Shown here one piece after another: positions 8,118 through 16,640 of a stretch of 64,000 nucleotides of DNA. Each line of letters opens with the position of its first letter. The stretch's first letter is position 1. Position numbers and translations under genes: made by a program. This stretch comes from Methanomicrobiaceae archaeon (lineage in GTDB: Archaea > Halobacteriota > Methanomicrobia > Methanomicrobiales > Methanomicrobiaceae), in assembly GCA_016926855.1 (NCBI GenBank), contig JAFGNT010000021.1:1-64000 (forward strand), given 5' to 3'. Below the pieces are notes generated by a model. The model worked only from the letters and a program-made list of their open reading frames with translations. It did no database searches and was not told the origin of the DNA.

Positions 8118-9750
8118 TATCCGTCTCCGGGACGGACTGGCACGGGCGGGAGTGTTCCATACGGCGGAAGAGCCGCTCTCCCTCCCGGCTGTAATCGACC
8201 CGGAAAAGCGGTTCGCCGATCTAGCCCGGATGAAGCATGCGCATGTGCCCCTCTCTGCTCCTGAAGGGTTTGTCGAAGAGTACCTGCCCGACTATGAGAC
8301 GGTCGTGGCGGTCCATCCACATTCCTCCCGCACCGCCTTGTCAGGCGATGTGGTGATGGTAGGGAACTGGCACACGGCACTCGGACAGCCCGGCCGTTAC
8401 GTTCGATGGCTGCAGGAGATGAAGGAGCGGGTGCAGCCGGACACTGTCTGGTACGCACCCGCATCGGCACTTCCCTCGACGGTTGCGTTCCTTATCTTTT
8501 CGGGACTGGATCTCTTCGACTTCACCGCGGTCGACCTGATGACCGCCCGCGATCTCTACTGCACGCCCGAGGGTGAGTTTCCGGCGGAGGAATGGCTCGG
8601 GGGCGGCGGCTGCCCGTGCCGCGGATGTGCGGCGGGAGACCTCGGCATGCACAACCGGCTTGCTCTCGCCCGCGAGATTGCCGTTGCGACGCGGTTCCTC
8701 GCACGGGGGCAGCTGCGGGAATTCATCGAGACGCGGTGCCGGGCGCATGCCCCCCTCGTTGCTCTGCTCCGCCTCTTCGACGGGGCATACGACTTTATAG
8801 AGCCCGCAATCCCGATCGTCCGTACGGCGCAGTTCCGGGCATACACCGCAGAGTCTCTCCGGCGGCCGGAGGTGCGGAGGTTTGCCGACCGCGTGACCGG
8901 GCGCTATGTCCCATACCGGACCGATGTCGCGGTTATTCTGCCCTGCTCCGCGAGAAAGCCCTATTCCGGGTCGCGGAGCCACCTCCGGTTCAGGACGGCA
9001 ATCCGCGACCGTGCCCACGAGGTGATCATGACCTCGCCTCTGGGCCTCGTGCCCCGCGAGCTGGAGCGCCTCTATCCCGCGGCACACTACGACATCCCGG
9101 TCACCGGATACTGGGACCGCGAAGAGCGGGAATTCATTGCGAGTACGCTTGCCGCCTACCTCGGGCGCCACCGGTACCGGCGGGTCCTCGCCCACGTGGA
9201 GGGAGGGAGCCTCGATATCGTTGCCGATGCCGCTGCCCGGTGCGGCATGGAGATCGAGTGTACCTGCCGCGGGCATCCGACCGATGCCGCTTCCCTCGAC
9301 GCCCTCGGTGCCGCCCTCGAGGGGGAGCGGAGAAAAGTCCCCGACATCATCCGCGGGTGTCTCTCGTGGCAGTTCGGTGCGGACATCGATACCCGCGGTC
9401 TCATGCTGAAAGGGAAGTGGATGAACCAGAAGGTAGTGCGGGGGAAAGAGCAGCTCTTCAGCCTTGACCCGGCCACCGGATTCTTCCGCCCCACGTTTGC
9501 GGGGTGGGACCTGATTCCGGAGGGATATCGCATTATAATCGACAATTTCGTGCCGAAAGGTGACGTTCTCGCCCCGGGCATTGTCGATGCCGATCCGGCC
9601 ATCCGTGAAGGCGACGAAGTGCTCATCACCGGCGATCTGGCCGTCGCCACCGGCCGCGCCGTGATGGGGGCGCGGGAGATGCTCAAAAGCTCCTACGGTG
9701 TCGCCGCAAAAGTGAGAAAGGTGCACAAATTCGCCCCGGACAGCCCGTAA
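8104..9750 (+). CDS. arcS: Archaeosine synthase alpha subunit (ArcS/TgtA2)
   Basis: ArcS adds a nitrogen donor to preQ0-15 in tRNA; in many archaea it works with a radical SAM partner (RaSEA) to make archaeosine. The N-terminal 230 residues are a degenerate TGT-like barrel. The central core carries the family signature [14 protein letters not shown] near residue 280, followed by [12 protein letters not shown]. The C-terminal 75 residues are a PUA RNA-binding domain. It overlaps tgtA, so the two consecutive steps are translationally coupled. The radical SAM partner is not in this window. Length (548 aa) suits the family. Confidence 0.93.
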   Translation: MARYDIRLRDGLARAGVFHTAEEPLSLPAVIDPEKRFADLARMKHAHVPLSAPEGFVEEYLPDYETVVAVHPHSSRTALSGDVVMVGNWHTALGQPGRYVRWLQEMKERVQPDTVWYAPASALPSTVAFLIFSGLDLFDFTAVDLMTARDLYCTPEGEFPAEEWLGGGGCPCRGCAAGDLGMHNRLALAREIAVATRFLARGQLREFIETRCRAHAPLVALLRLFDGAYDFIEPAIPIVRTAQFRAYTAESLRRPEVRRFADRVTGRYVPYRTDVAVILPCSARKPYSGSRSHLRFRTAIRDRAHEVIMTSPLGLVPRELERLYPAAHYDIPVTGYWDREEREFIASTLAAYLGRHRYRRVLAHVEGGSLDIVADAAARCGMEIECTCRGHPTDAASLDALGAALEGERRKVPDIIRGCLSWQFGADIDTRGLMLKGKWMNQKVVRGKEQLFSLDPATGFFRPTFAGWDLIPEGYRIIIDNFVPKGDVLAPGIVDADPAIREGDEVLITGDLAVATGRAVMGAREMLKSSYGVAAKVRKVHKFAPDSP

Positions 9751-9912
9751 TCCGGGCATCCGGTGTTCGTCGTGTGATCCCCGACTGAAACCTCTTTATT
9801 CTTTCACCCCGAACAATTCTGACAGAATTCGTAGAATTCCGTTCCGGTGTGAGCGCACGGCCAGCACGTGCCCGGCTACAGCGGCAGTGTGATTTTTTTG
9901 GAGTGAAACGCG

Positions 9913-10758
9913 GTGTATAGGATTGAAAAAACGGCGGAAACTGCCGATAATATTTTTGAATTCTGGATCCATGCGCCTCATGTTGCCCGTCATGCACGTG
10001 CAGGCCAGTTCCTGGTACTGAGAATCGATGAGCACGGGGAGCGGATCCCCCTGACGATCTCCGCAACGGACGGGGACTCTGTCCGCGTGGTCTTTATGGC
10101 GGTGGGAAAAACGACGACCCAGCTTGCCGCGATGTCGCCGGGAGAATCAATCAGGGACGTTGTCGGTCCTCTCGGCCGCCCCTCGGAGATTCGGAAATGG
10201 GGAACCTGCGTCGTGATTGGCGGAGGTGTCGGAATCGCCTGCACCCCCATTATCGCCCGCGAGCTCAAAGAGGCCGGCAACACCGTCATCGGCATTATCG
10301 GAGCCAGGAATGCCGGTTTTCTCCTCCTGGAAGACGAGATGAGAGAGACCTGTGACGAACTGGTCGTGTGCACCGACGACGGCAGCAAAGGCTTCCACGG
10401 GTTTCCGGCGGACATCCTGAAGGAAAGGCTTTCCACGCAGACGATCGACGCCATCTGGATTATCGGGCCTGCGATCATGATGAAGATTACCTCGGGCGTC
10501 TCCCGCCCGTTCGGGATCAAAACATTCGTCTCTTTAAACCCGATTATGGTGGACGGGACCGGAATGTGCGGCTCCTGCCGGGTGACCGTCGGCGGCGAGA
10601 CGCGGTTCGCCTGTGTGGACGGACCGGAATTCGACGCACATGAGGTCGATTTCGACGAGCTGATGCAGCGGCAGCGGATCTACGGTGATTCCGAACGCCG
10701 TGCACTCGAACACTATCACGAGCACCAGTGCCGGTGCGGCGGAGAGGGGCACGAATGA
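9913..10758 (+). CDS. FAD/NAD-binding, 2Fe-2S oxidoreductase subunit (NfnA/SudB-like)
   Basis: The 281-residue protein has the ferredoxin-NADP reductase fold of dihydroorotate dehydrogenase electron-transfer and sulfide dehydrogenase subunits. It shows a flavin part with IPLTISATDG, a nucleotide part with VVIGGGVGIACTP, and a C-terminal iron-sulfur motif GTGMCGSCRVTVGG with a further cysteine in RFACVDGPEFD. With the next gene it forms an NfnAB-like pair, known in other organisms as an electron-bifurcating ferredoxin:NADP transhydrogenase. The start is a GTG at 9913 behind GGAGTG. The stop overlaps the next ATG (ATGA). The preceding 160 bases hold only promoter-like AT-rich sequence. Confidence 0.85.
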   Translation: MYRIEKTAETADNIFEFWIHAPHVARHARAGQFLVLRIDEHGERIPLTISATDGDSVRVVFMAVGKTTTQLAAMSPGESIRDVVGPLGRPSEIRKWGTCVVIGGGVGIACTPIIARELKEAGNTVIGIIGARNAGFLLLEDEMRETCDELVVCTDDGSKGFHGFPADILKERLSTQTIDAIWIIGPAIMMKITSGVSRPFGIKTFVSLNPIMVDGTGMCGSCRVTVGGETRFACVDGPEFDAHEVDFDELMQRQRIYGDSERRALEHYHEHQCRCGGEGHE

Positions 10759-12098
10759 GCAAACGGCCGGCGGACGAGCGGCTCCGGGATTTCGGCGAAG
10801 TGGACCTCGGACTTTCGGAAGAAGAAGCGGTCGTCGAGGCACAGCGGTGCCTCCAGTGCAAAAAACCCGCCTGTGTCGGGGGATGCCCCGTCTGCATCGA
10901 CATTCCGGGTTTTATTGCCGCCGTGGCGGAACGGGACTTCCGCCGGGCAGCAGCGATTCTCAGGGACCAGAACATGCTTCCTGCGATATGCGGGCGTGTC
11001 TGCCCGCAGGAGTCCCAGTGCGAGGGCGTCTGTATTCTCGGCATCAAATCGGAGCCGGTGTGCATCGGGGCGCTTGAGAGGTTCGTTGCGGACTGGGAAC
11101 GGGCACAGGGGATTATCCCGCCGGCAGTCGCCCCCCCGACCGGAAAACGCGTCGCTATCATCGGTTCCGGCCCTGCCGGGATAACCGCCGCCGCGGAATG
11201 TGCACGGGCGGGCCATGCCGTCACGATCTTCGAGTCCCTGCATGAGGCCGGCGGCGTCCTGACATACGGGATACCCGCCTTCCGTCTCCCGAAAGACATC
11301 GTCGCCGGTGAGATCGAGGAAGTGCTCGCCCTCGGCGCCGACCTGCACCTCAATCACCTTGTCGGGAGGAGCGTGCCGGTCGAAGATATCCTCGCTTATG
11401 ATGCGGTCTTTCTTGCCACCGGTGCCGGGCTCCCCTTCTTCATGGGTATTGTTGGAGAGCAGCTGGGCGGCGTATACTCGGCAAACGAATTTCTTACCCG
11501 GGTCAACCTGATGCACGCCGACCGGTTTCCGGAGTTCGATACACCGATAGTGCGGGGAAGCCGGGTGGCGGTGGTCGGGGGCGGCAACGTGGCGATGGAT
11601 TCCGCACGGGTCGCCCGCCGTCTCGGGGCGAAAGTCTATCTGATCTACCGGCGGAGAGAGGACGATTTCCCTGCCCGGCATGCCGAGGTCGCCAACGCCC
11701 GCGAGGAGGGCGTCGAATTTCTCTGCTGTGCGAATCCCGTCAGGATCCTCGGCGGCCCTGCCGTGACAGGCATCGAATGCGTGCGGATGGAGATGCAGGA
11801 TCCTGATATGAGCGGCCGCCCGACACCCGTGCCGGTCGAGGGAAGTGCGTTCACTCTCGATGTCGACGTCGTCATCGAAGCGATCGGACAGGGCCCCAAC
11901 CCGCTGCTGGTCAGCCTGATTCCCGGGCTTATACGGGGGAAGAAAGGCAACGTCGTCGTCGACGAGGACGGGGCGACATCAGTGCCCCGCGTCTATGCCG
12001 GAGGCGATGTTGCCACGGGCGCCGCAACGGTTATCTGGGCCATGGGTGCCGCCAAGCAGGCCGCACGCTCGATCAATGCAATGCTGGAAAAATCATAA
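10755..12098 (+). CDS. gltA: Glutamate-synthase-type NAD(P)-FAD oxidoreductase (GltA/NfnB-like)
   Basis: At 447 residues this matches the homotetrameric glutamate synthase / NfnB family. Near the N-terminus two cysteine groups, CLQCKKPACVGGCP and CGRVCPQESQCEGVC, should hold two 4Fe-4S clusters. FAD binding follows at VAIIGSGPAGITAAAECA, and an NAD(P) fold at VAVVGGGNVAMDSAR; a second flavin motif GGDVATGAATVIWAMG is near the end. Pairing with an NfnA-like subunit favours an NADPH:ferredoxin transhydrogenase over glutamate synthase (inference). The ATG at 10755 overlaps the upstream stop and has GGAGAGGGG before it. Confidence 0.88.
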   Translation: MSKRPADERLRDFGEVDLGLSEEEAVVEAQRCLQCKKPACVGGCPVCIDIPGFIAAVAERDFRRAAAILRDQNMLPAICGRVCPQESQCEGVCILGIKSEPVCIGALERFVADWERAQGIIPPAVAPPTGKRVAIIGSGPAGITAAAECARAGHAVTIFESLHEAGGVLTYGIPAFRLPKDIVAGEIEEVLALGADLHLNHLVGRSVPVEDILAYDAVFLATGAGLPFFMGIVGEQLGGVYSANEFLTRVNLMHADRFPEFDTPIVRGSRVAVVGGGNVAMDSARVARRLGAKVYLIYRRREDDFPARHAEVANAREEGVEFLCCANPVRILGGPAVTGIECVRMEMQDPDMSGRPTPVPVEGSAFTLDVDVVIEAIGQGPNPLLVSLIPGLIRGKKGNVVVDEDGATSVPRVYAGGDVATGAATVIWAMGAAKQAARSINAMLEKS

Positions 12099-12111
12099 TT
12101 TTTTTAAAAAA
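12099..12111. terminator. Bidirectional T-run terminator
   Basis: TTTTTTTAAAAAA between two convergent genes gives a T-run on both strands, ending the gltA transcript and the minus-strand gene at 12112. Confidence 0.6.
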
Positions 12112-12351
12112 TCAGCCGAGCAGCGCTTCTATTTTCGCGATCAGTTCACGGTTTCCGAGCGCATGATCCAGCATCGGAAATTCCGAAACGAGTGTCATCG
12201 GTTTGAGAATCGCCACCGGCACATCCTCACCTTCAGCCGGCGCAAAGTCCGCCTGCACCTGCCGGGTCGTGCCGTCCCGGTAGACGGCGACATTTCCGTA
12301 TCCCTGTGCGTCCCATACTACCCTGATGATTTTCTGGATGTCAAATGCCAT
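12112..12351 (-). CDS. Small protein of unknown function (79 aa)
   Basis: The protein starts MAFDIQKIIRVVWDAQGYG and is acidic and soluble, with no cysteines or membrane segment. A beta-rich middle (VAVYRDGTTRQVQADF) is followed by a helical tail. It lies between a terminator and the USP-GNAT gene, reading the same way as the latter. I do not recognise a family. Confidence 0.55.
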   Translation of the reverse strand: MAFDIQKIIRVVWDAQGYGNVAVYRDGTTRQVQADFAPAEGEDVPVAILKPMTLVSEFPMLDHALGNRELIAKIEALLG

Positions 12352-12391
12352 GATTACCGTCAGCCATATACGGGACGCCCCGGGAAAAGCC

Positions 12392-13687
12392 TTACGGCAT
12401 GCGTTTCATCGGGCGGACATTCGAGCCTTCCAGTTCGCCGAGTGAGAAGGCAAAGCGGTCCCTGATTGTCGGAGGCAGTTCACTCTCCGGGATCGGGACA
12501 AACCCGAATGTCCGGTAAAACGCCACGAGCTCCAGTGTCGAATGCATGTACAGGACCTCGGAACCGCATGCCTCCACCAGCGCCAGAACCGCTTTCCGGG
12601 CATACCCCCGGTCCCGGAATTCTTCCGGTACGAACACGCCGTCCACCTCGAGCCCGTCGGGATGGCGCCGGCATCGCGCTACTGCGGAGAGTGTGTCTTC
12701 GATAAACACCCCGAAAATCCGGTCGGTGGCGGGATCCGTCTTCTGGCTGTGGTAATGCTCCCAGATCTCCTCGACCAGCGGAAACTCATCGCGGTCGAGT
12801 TCCCTGACATCGATACAGAGGATGATGCGGGGGAACATCACCCATACCGGCCTTCGCACCGACTGGGCTATCTCGGCAGCAGTGCTCCCGATGGGGACAT
12901 TTGTCGTATAGTCCTGTTTTCCGTACCGCGCCAGAAAAATCAGGGAGACGTCTTCATCCTCGGCAACATCGGCGATTTCATCGGCCGGATTGCCGAACCT
13001 GATGATGAGCTGCACTGTCGGTACGGTCTTTTTCAGTTCGCGCTCCAGTGTATGCAGGGTTTCTTCCGCGTGAGAAATCCGGAGACGGAGTTCTTCCCGG
13101 TTCTCCGCACTCGAAATGATATGAAGGAGGATGAGATGTTCAATTCCGGGAAGCGAGGCGGCGACTGTGACGGCTTCCGCCGAGGGGCGTGAAAAGTCAA
13201 CCGGGCAGAGTACTTTCGTGCACAGGTGCTCGGTAAAAGGGGTAAGTTCCGTCTCGTCCGATCTGCCGTATTTCATGATAAGCACATCTGTCACGGCCTT
13301 GCGCAGGACGTCGGTAGAAACACTGCCGAGAAGGAGCCCTTCTATAAAGCCCCGTCCGCGCTCCCCCATCGCGATCAGTGACGGCTCCTCCTCGCGTGCG
13401 ACGGCGAGAATGGTGCGCCCCGTCCGGTCCCTGTCGGCACGTTCCACGCGTTTCTTCACGGTCTTCCCGCGGCTCTCAAGATACAGTGTCTGCTTTTCGA
13501 GAAGGGCCTCTGCTTCCTGATATTCGGAAGCGGCGGATTTGCCGGAGAGGAGCGATGACAATGATGCGTGAGGTGTATGCACATGGAGCAGAATAATGTC
13601 GCCGGGTATTCGCATATCCCCGATACACGCCACTGTCCGGTCCGCATAGGGGGAAAAATCTGTTGGGAGGAGTATTTTACTGAACAT
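12392..13687 (-). CDS. USP-USP-GNAT fusion protein
   Basis: The 431-residue protein joins two universal stress protein domains (about 1-140 and 155-285) to a C-terminal GNAT acetyltransferase (about 285-431). The first USP keeps the ATP-binding pattern G-x2-G-x9-G-S in MGERGRGFIEGLLLGS; the second has lost the first glycine (LARYGKQDYTTNVPIGS). The GNAT part has the acetyl-CoA loop VPEEFRDRGYARKAVL and the typical end FYRTFGFVP. An acetyltransferase whose activity is set by nucleotide binding to USP domains is a plausible role (inference). No partner gene is obvious. Confidence 0.82.
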   Translation of the reverse strand: MFSKILLPTDFSPYADRTVACIGDMRIPGDIILLHVHTPHASLSSLLSGKSAASEYQEAEALLEKQTLYLESRGKTVKKRVERADRDRTGRTILAVAREEEPSLIAMGERGRGFIEGLLLGSVSTDVLRKAVTDVLIMKYGRSDETELTPFTEHLCTKVLCPVDFSRPSAEAVTVAASLPGIEHLILLHIISSAENREELRLRISHAEETLHTLERELKKTVPTVQLIIRFGNPADEIADVAEDEDVSLIFLARYGKQDYTTNVPIGSTAAEIAQSVRRPVWVMFPRIILCIDVRELDRDEFPLVEEIWEHYHSQKTDPATDRIFGVFIEDTLSAVARCRRHPDGLEVDGVFVPEEFRDRGYARKAVLALVEACGSEVLYMHSTLELVAFYRTFGFVPIPESELPPTIRDRFAFSLGELEGSNVRPMKRMP

Positions 13688-13817
13688 AACTGTATTCCTA
13701 CGCCCGGGTTCGCCGCTGAATGTTCCGGGTATGACACGAAGGGGAGGCGGGAGAAGGTATCCCTCCCGTTTTTCGGCCGGAGCCTGAGAGATATATCCTC
13801 ATTTCGGTTCCCGGCCT

Positions 13818-14888
13818 TTACGTCCGGATCTGCATTCCGTCGTTGTCGACATGTGTCGTAAGCGCTAAGGTCAGGCCCATTGGGGAAAGTATCTCCCTCA
13901 TCTCCGCTTCGTTCCGCCCGGTAACGATTGCGATTGACGGGCCGACCGAACTCATTCCGACAAACTCCAGTCCGGCATCCCGAAGGCGGCTCATCAGGTG
14001 GTATATCTCGAAACTGTGATGCTCGACTTCGGCACGTTTTGAGCCCCTGAATTCGATTTCCCAGATGACATCGCCCATCTGTGTGACATCTCCGCGGAAC
14101 AGCGCCGGGATGAAATCCATGAGAATCAGGTATGCCTTGAGTTCGCGATCGCGGTAGTCGAGGGTGCGTGCCCTGTTCATGAGCAGATCAAATTCATGTT
14201 CGCCGGCGGATGAGACATCCGTGGGCGGAATGACGATGTATACGTTTTTATCGGGCGCAAACGGGTAATGGCAGGCAAGGGCAAGCTCGTCGCCCATTAC
14301 CGCCATGCCTCCGAACGTCGCCGCAGCAGGCCCGACGCCGGTTTCAAACCCGTGTGTCACCCGCCCGTCGTCAGTCTCCTCGACATAATTTTTACCGATA
14401 AGCATGCGGATCGCCTCCGAACTGAGCGGGGATCCGACAGCAGTGTTCATCCCGTGCACCACCGAGACAAGGATTGAACCGGTCGAACCGAGGCCGACAT
14501 GCTTATGCTCGTGATCCCGGGCAACAATGCGGAACCCTCCGGTATAGCCGACGGCTTTTTTGAATACTTCGACGAAATGCCGGATGATCGGTTCGCGTGA
14601 GTACTCGATCTCAGTCTCCCCTTCCGTACAGGTGACATCAGCCGAACAGTAGACCTGAATGGCAAATCCGATTCCGCCACCGCCCGGATGGTCGGGAGCG
14701 AACCGGTTCATATCCAGGACACTGAGGTGAATGCGGGCCGGAGTCGTGACAGTGACCGTCCCCTGCCGGGGCGTGAGGGTATACGTTTTCTCTGGTTTCG
14801 GAGTCCAGATCTCTTCCCCGGGAAAAAAAGGATTGAACTCATATTCGACGAGATCAAGGTCTCCGCCCCGGATTTTAAGCGTAGGCAT
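13818..14888 (-). CDS. GHMP-family protein, beta-RFAP synthase-like
   Basis: The 356-residue protein has a GHMP-kinase fold with TPARIHLSVLDMNRF, a glycine-rich PGGGGIGFAI, the phosphate loop HVGLGSTGSI and a C-terminal VGMSSVGPSIAIV. The combination ARIHLSVLD, GLGSTGS and a GVGPAAATFGG stretch is that of beta-ribofuranosylaminobenzene 5'-phosphate synthase (MptG), which commits 4-hydroxybenzoate to methanopterin. An N-terminal extension of about 45 residues precedes the fold, so it may be a paralogue rather than MptG itself. GGAG sits just before the ATG. The DUF2148 gene lies 23 bases upstream and is probably co-transcribed. Confidence 0.65.
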   Translation of the reverse strand: MPTLKIRGGDLDLVEYEFNPFFPGEEIWTPKPEKTYTLTPRQGTVTVTTPARIHLSVLDMNRFAPDHPGGGGIGFAIQVYCSADVTCTEGETEIEYSREPIIRHFVEVFKKAVGYTGGFRIVARDHEHKHVGLGSTGSILVSVVHGMNTAVGSPLSSEAIRMLIGKNYVEETDDGRVTHGFETGVGPAAATFGGMAVMGDELALACHYPFAPDKNVYIVIPPTDVSSAGEHEFDLLMNRARTLDYRDRELKAYLILMDFIPALFRGDVTQMGDVIWEIEFRGSKRAEVEHHSFEIYHLMSRLRDAGLEFVGMSSVGPSIAIVTGRNEAEMREILSPMGLTLALTTHVDNDGMQIRT

Positions 14889-14911
14889 GGATTAATTCTC
14901 CGTTAAATGTC

Positions 14912-15463
14912 CTAGTGTGCTCGGTCAAAGTAAATATTCTTTCCCGAAGCCTTGAGCGGGATGGCGAAGGCAACAGAGCAGTCTTCGAGCCATCCGAGAC
15001 GGAGTGCACCGACGCCCGCGGAGTACATGACACGGTTGTCGACGTTGTGAAGGGAAGCGGTCCTGACCGCAGAGCCGACGGCGATTCCCAGGTCTGCCAT
15101 CCTGAGAACGCAGTTGGGACCGCCGAAGGTGTTGTCGCCGTGAGCGGGATCCCGGTATGCCTCACTCATCTCCTGGCACGTGGGATACCCGCATCCGCCG
15201 CAGTTCAGGCCCAGCACTTCCCCGCCCCGTGCGCCGATGATAACGCAGGCATCACTGTTGGCGACATTCTCCGCATCACGCAGAAAAAAACCGACCCCGT
15301 GCTGTTCACCGTATGCCCGCATTTCGTCGGCAAGCACGCCCAGCCGGTCGCGGCCCACAACGATGATGGCAATGACATCCGTTCCTTTCGATTTCGGTGC
15401 CGTCCGGGCGGAAAGCGCCATCAGCGAGGCAACCGTCCCTACCGCATCTTCTTCGACGGTCAT
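14912..15463 (-). CDS. DUF2148 ferredoxin-like protein
   Basis: The 183-residue protein belongs to the DUF2148 group: a nitroreductase-like N-terminal half (AVGTVASLMALSARTAPK) followed by a cysteine segment, GLNCGGCGYPTCQEM, that resembles a 4Fe-4S ferredoxin site, with a further cysteine in GGPNCVLRM. Members occur in anaerobic bacteria and archaea with no settled function. It precedes the beta-RFAP-synthase-like gene by 23 bases on the same strand. Confidence 0.75.
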   Translation of the reverse strand: MTVEEDAVGTVASLMALSARTAPKSKGTDVIAIIVVGRDRLGVLADEMRAYGEQHGVGFFLRDAENVANSDACVIIGARGGEVLGLNCGGCGYPTCQEMSEAYRDPAHGDNTFGGPNCVLRMADLGIAVGSAVRTASLHNVDNRVMYSAGVGALRLGWLEDCSVAFAIPLKASGKNIYFDRAH

Positions 15464-15546
15464 GCTGTGAAGTATGCCTCTTCCCTTTTATAGAAATTAC
15501 CGTCCCCGCCGGCAAACGGGGTAATAGGTGCGCCCTCACCGGAATA

Positions 15547-16251
15547 TTATTTGTACCGGCGCTGGGAATACGAGATCTCTTCCGAATTTCCGCCTTTTGC
15601 AACAATATAGACCCACTCGGACAGCGATTTGAGTGTCCCGAACTGTTCGTACCGCCGCATCGAAAACTGCACCCGCATCCTCGGATTCAGCATGACACGC
15701 CCGATTTTCCGCATCCGCTGGGCAATCTCGAGGTCGTCTCCCGCGTCGATGCAGTGGTACATCCCGGCGGCGTGGAATGCTTCGCGGTCAAATGCCGTGT
15801 TGCAGCCGAGTGTATAGTAGAGCGTCCGGGTGTGATACCCGATTCGCGAGAACGTGTTTGCACACCCGAGAGATATCCGGTGTTTCACCCCTTCCTCCCG
15901 GGGATATACCGTGCCGTAGAGCTGCACGAGATCTCCGTGCCTCGAAAACGAGTCGTGGATAACCGAGAGCCAGTCAGGAGGAATGATGCAGTCTGCGTCG
16001 GTGGTTGCCACGATCTGTCCGCAGGCGATTTTAAAACCGTCGTTCCGTGCACCGCCAACCTTCTTGCTTGTCTGGATGATAACGCGGTCCGCAAGTGGTT
16101 CGGCTTTTTCACGGGTTGCGTCTTTTGAGTTGCCGTCTACGACGATGATCTCAAAGTCATCATCAGAAAACTTCTGCCTCCTGAGTGACTCAAGGCACTT
16201 CTCGATATTTTTTTCTTCGTTATAGGTCGGGATAACAACGGAAATCGTCAT
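15547..16251 (-). CDS. Family 2 glycosyltransferase
   Basis: The 234-residue protein begins TISVVIPTYNEEKNIEKCL, the GT2 nucleotide-sugar-binding start, followed by EIIVVDGNSKDAT and the metal-binding TTDADCIIPPDW. A later segment (GCNTAFDREAF, then DAGDDLEIAQRMRK) fits the acceptor and catalytic region. No membrane helices are visible, so it is probably a soluble or peripheral transferase. It lies near a GT4 enzyme and a flavoprotein on the same strand, suggesting surface glycan or glycolipid assembly. Confidence 0.85.
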   Translation of the reverse strand: MTISVVIPTYNEEKNIEKCLESLRRQKFSDDDFEIIVVDGNSKDATREKAEPLADRVIIQTSKKVGGARNDGFKIACGQIVATTDADCIIPPDWLSVIHDSFSRHGDLVQLYGTVYPREEGVKHRISLGCANTFSRIGYHTRTLYYTLGCNTAFDREAFHAAGMYHCIDAGDDLEIAQRMRKIGRVMLNPRMRVQFSMRRYEQFGTLKSLSEWVYIVAKGGNSEEISYSQRRYK

Positions 16252-16436
16252 GTCAGATTGGTCCTATGGATGAAATCGTTACTCGGCATGGACGCGGGCG
16301 TGGTGTTTTTTCCTGCCGGGGTTTTTTTACACGCCTTTTATTTGAATCATGTTGATGGGACGCCTACATAAGGGTTATCCTCATAAAAACCGGCAACGAC
16401 GGCCCGGGAGGAATTCCTGCCTCACGGATTACACCC

Positions 16437-16628
16437 TCAGCTCTCCCGTACCCAGACCAGGTAATCGAGCGCGATCAGCGCCAGCAGGCAGATGACGCCG
16501 AATACAATAAGCGGGGTCGCGGTGCCGAAGAGACGAAAACCCATCAGCACCGCACCTATCCCGGCGCCGGTGAAGAGCGCGATTGCGATATGGATTCTCC
16601 GGATGCGGTGGATTGGGCATCGCTCCTG
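16437..16628 (-). CDS. Possible two-helix membrane peptide without a clear start codon
   Basis: Read on the minus strand, this 63-codon frame after the stop at 16629-16631 encodes IRRIHIAIALFTGAG, then a hydrophobic TPLIVFGVICLLALIALDYL and the end VWVRES. The pattern is two membrane helices with charged ends. The only ATG near a ribosome site (AGCAGGAGCGATG) is in a different frame, and the first in-frame GTG/ATG would remove the first helix. It may be a frameshifted gene or one using a rare start. Low confidence. Confidence 0.3.
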   Translation of the reverse strand, partial: QERCPIHRIRRIHIAIALFTGAGIGAVLMGFRLFGTATPLIVFGVICLLALIALDYLVWVRES

Positions 16629-16640
16629 CTAAAGTTCCGT

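Noticed and set aside
8341-9759. 472-codon frame antisense to arcS
   Set aside because: Antisense shadow; ArcS signature and PUA domain are on the plus strand.
10716-11681. 321-codon frame antisense to gltA
   Set aside because: Shadow of the GltA/NfnB coding sequence, which has intact cofactor motifs.
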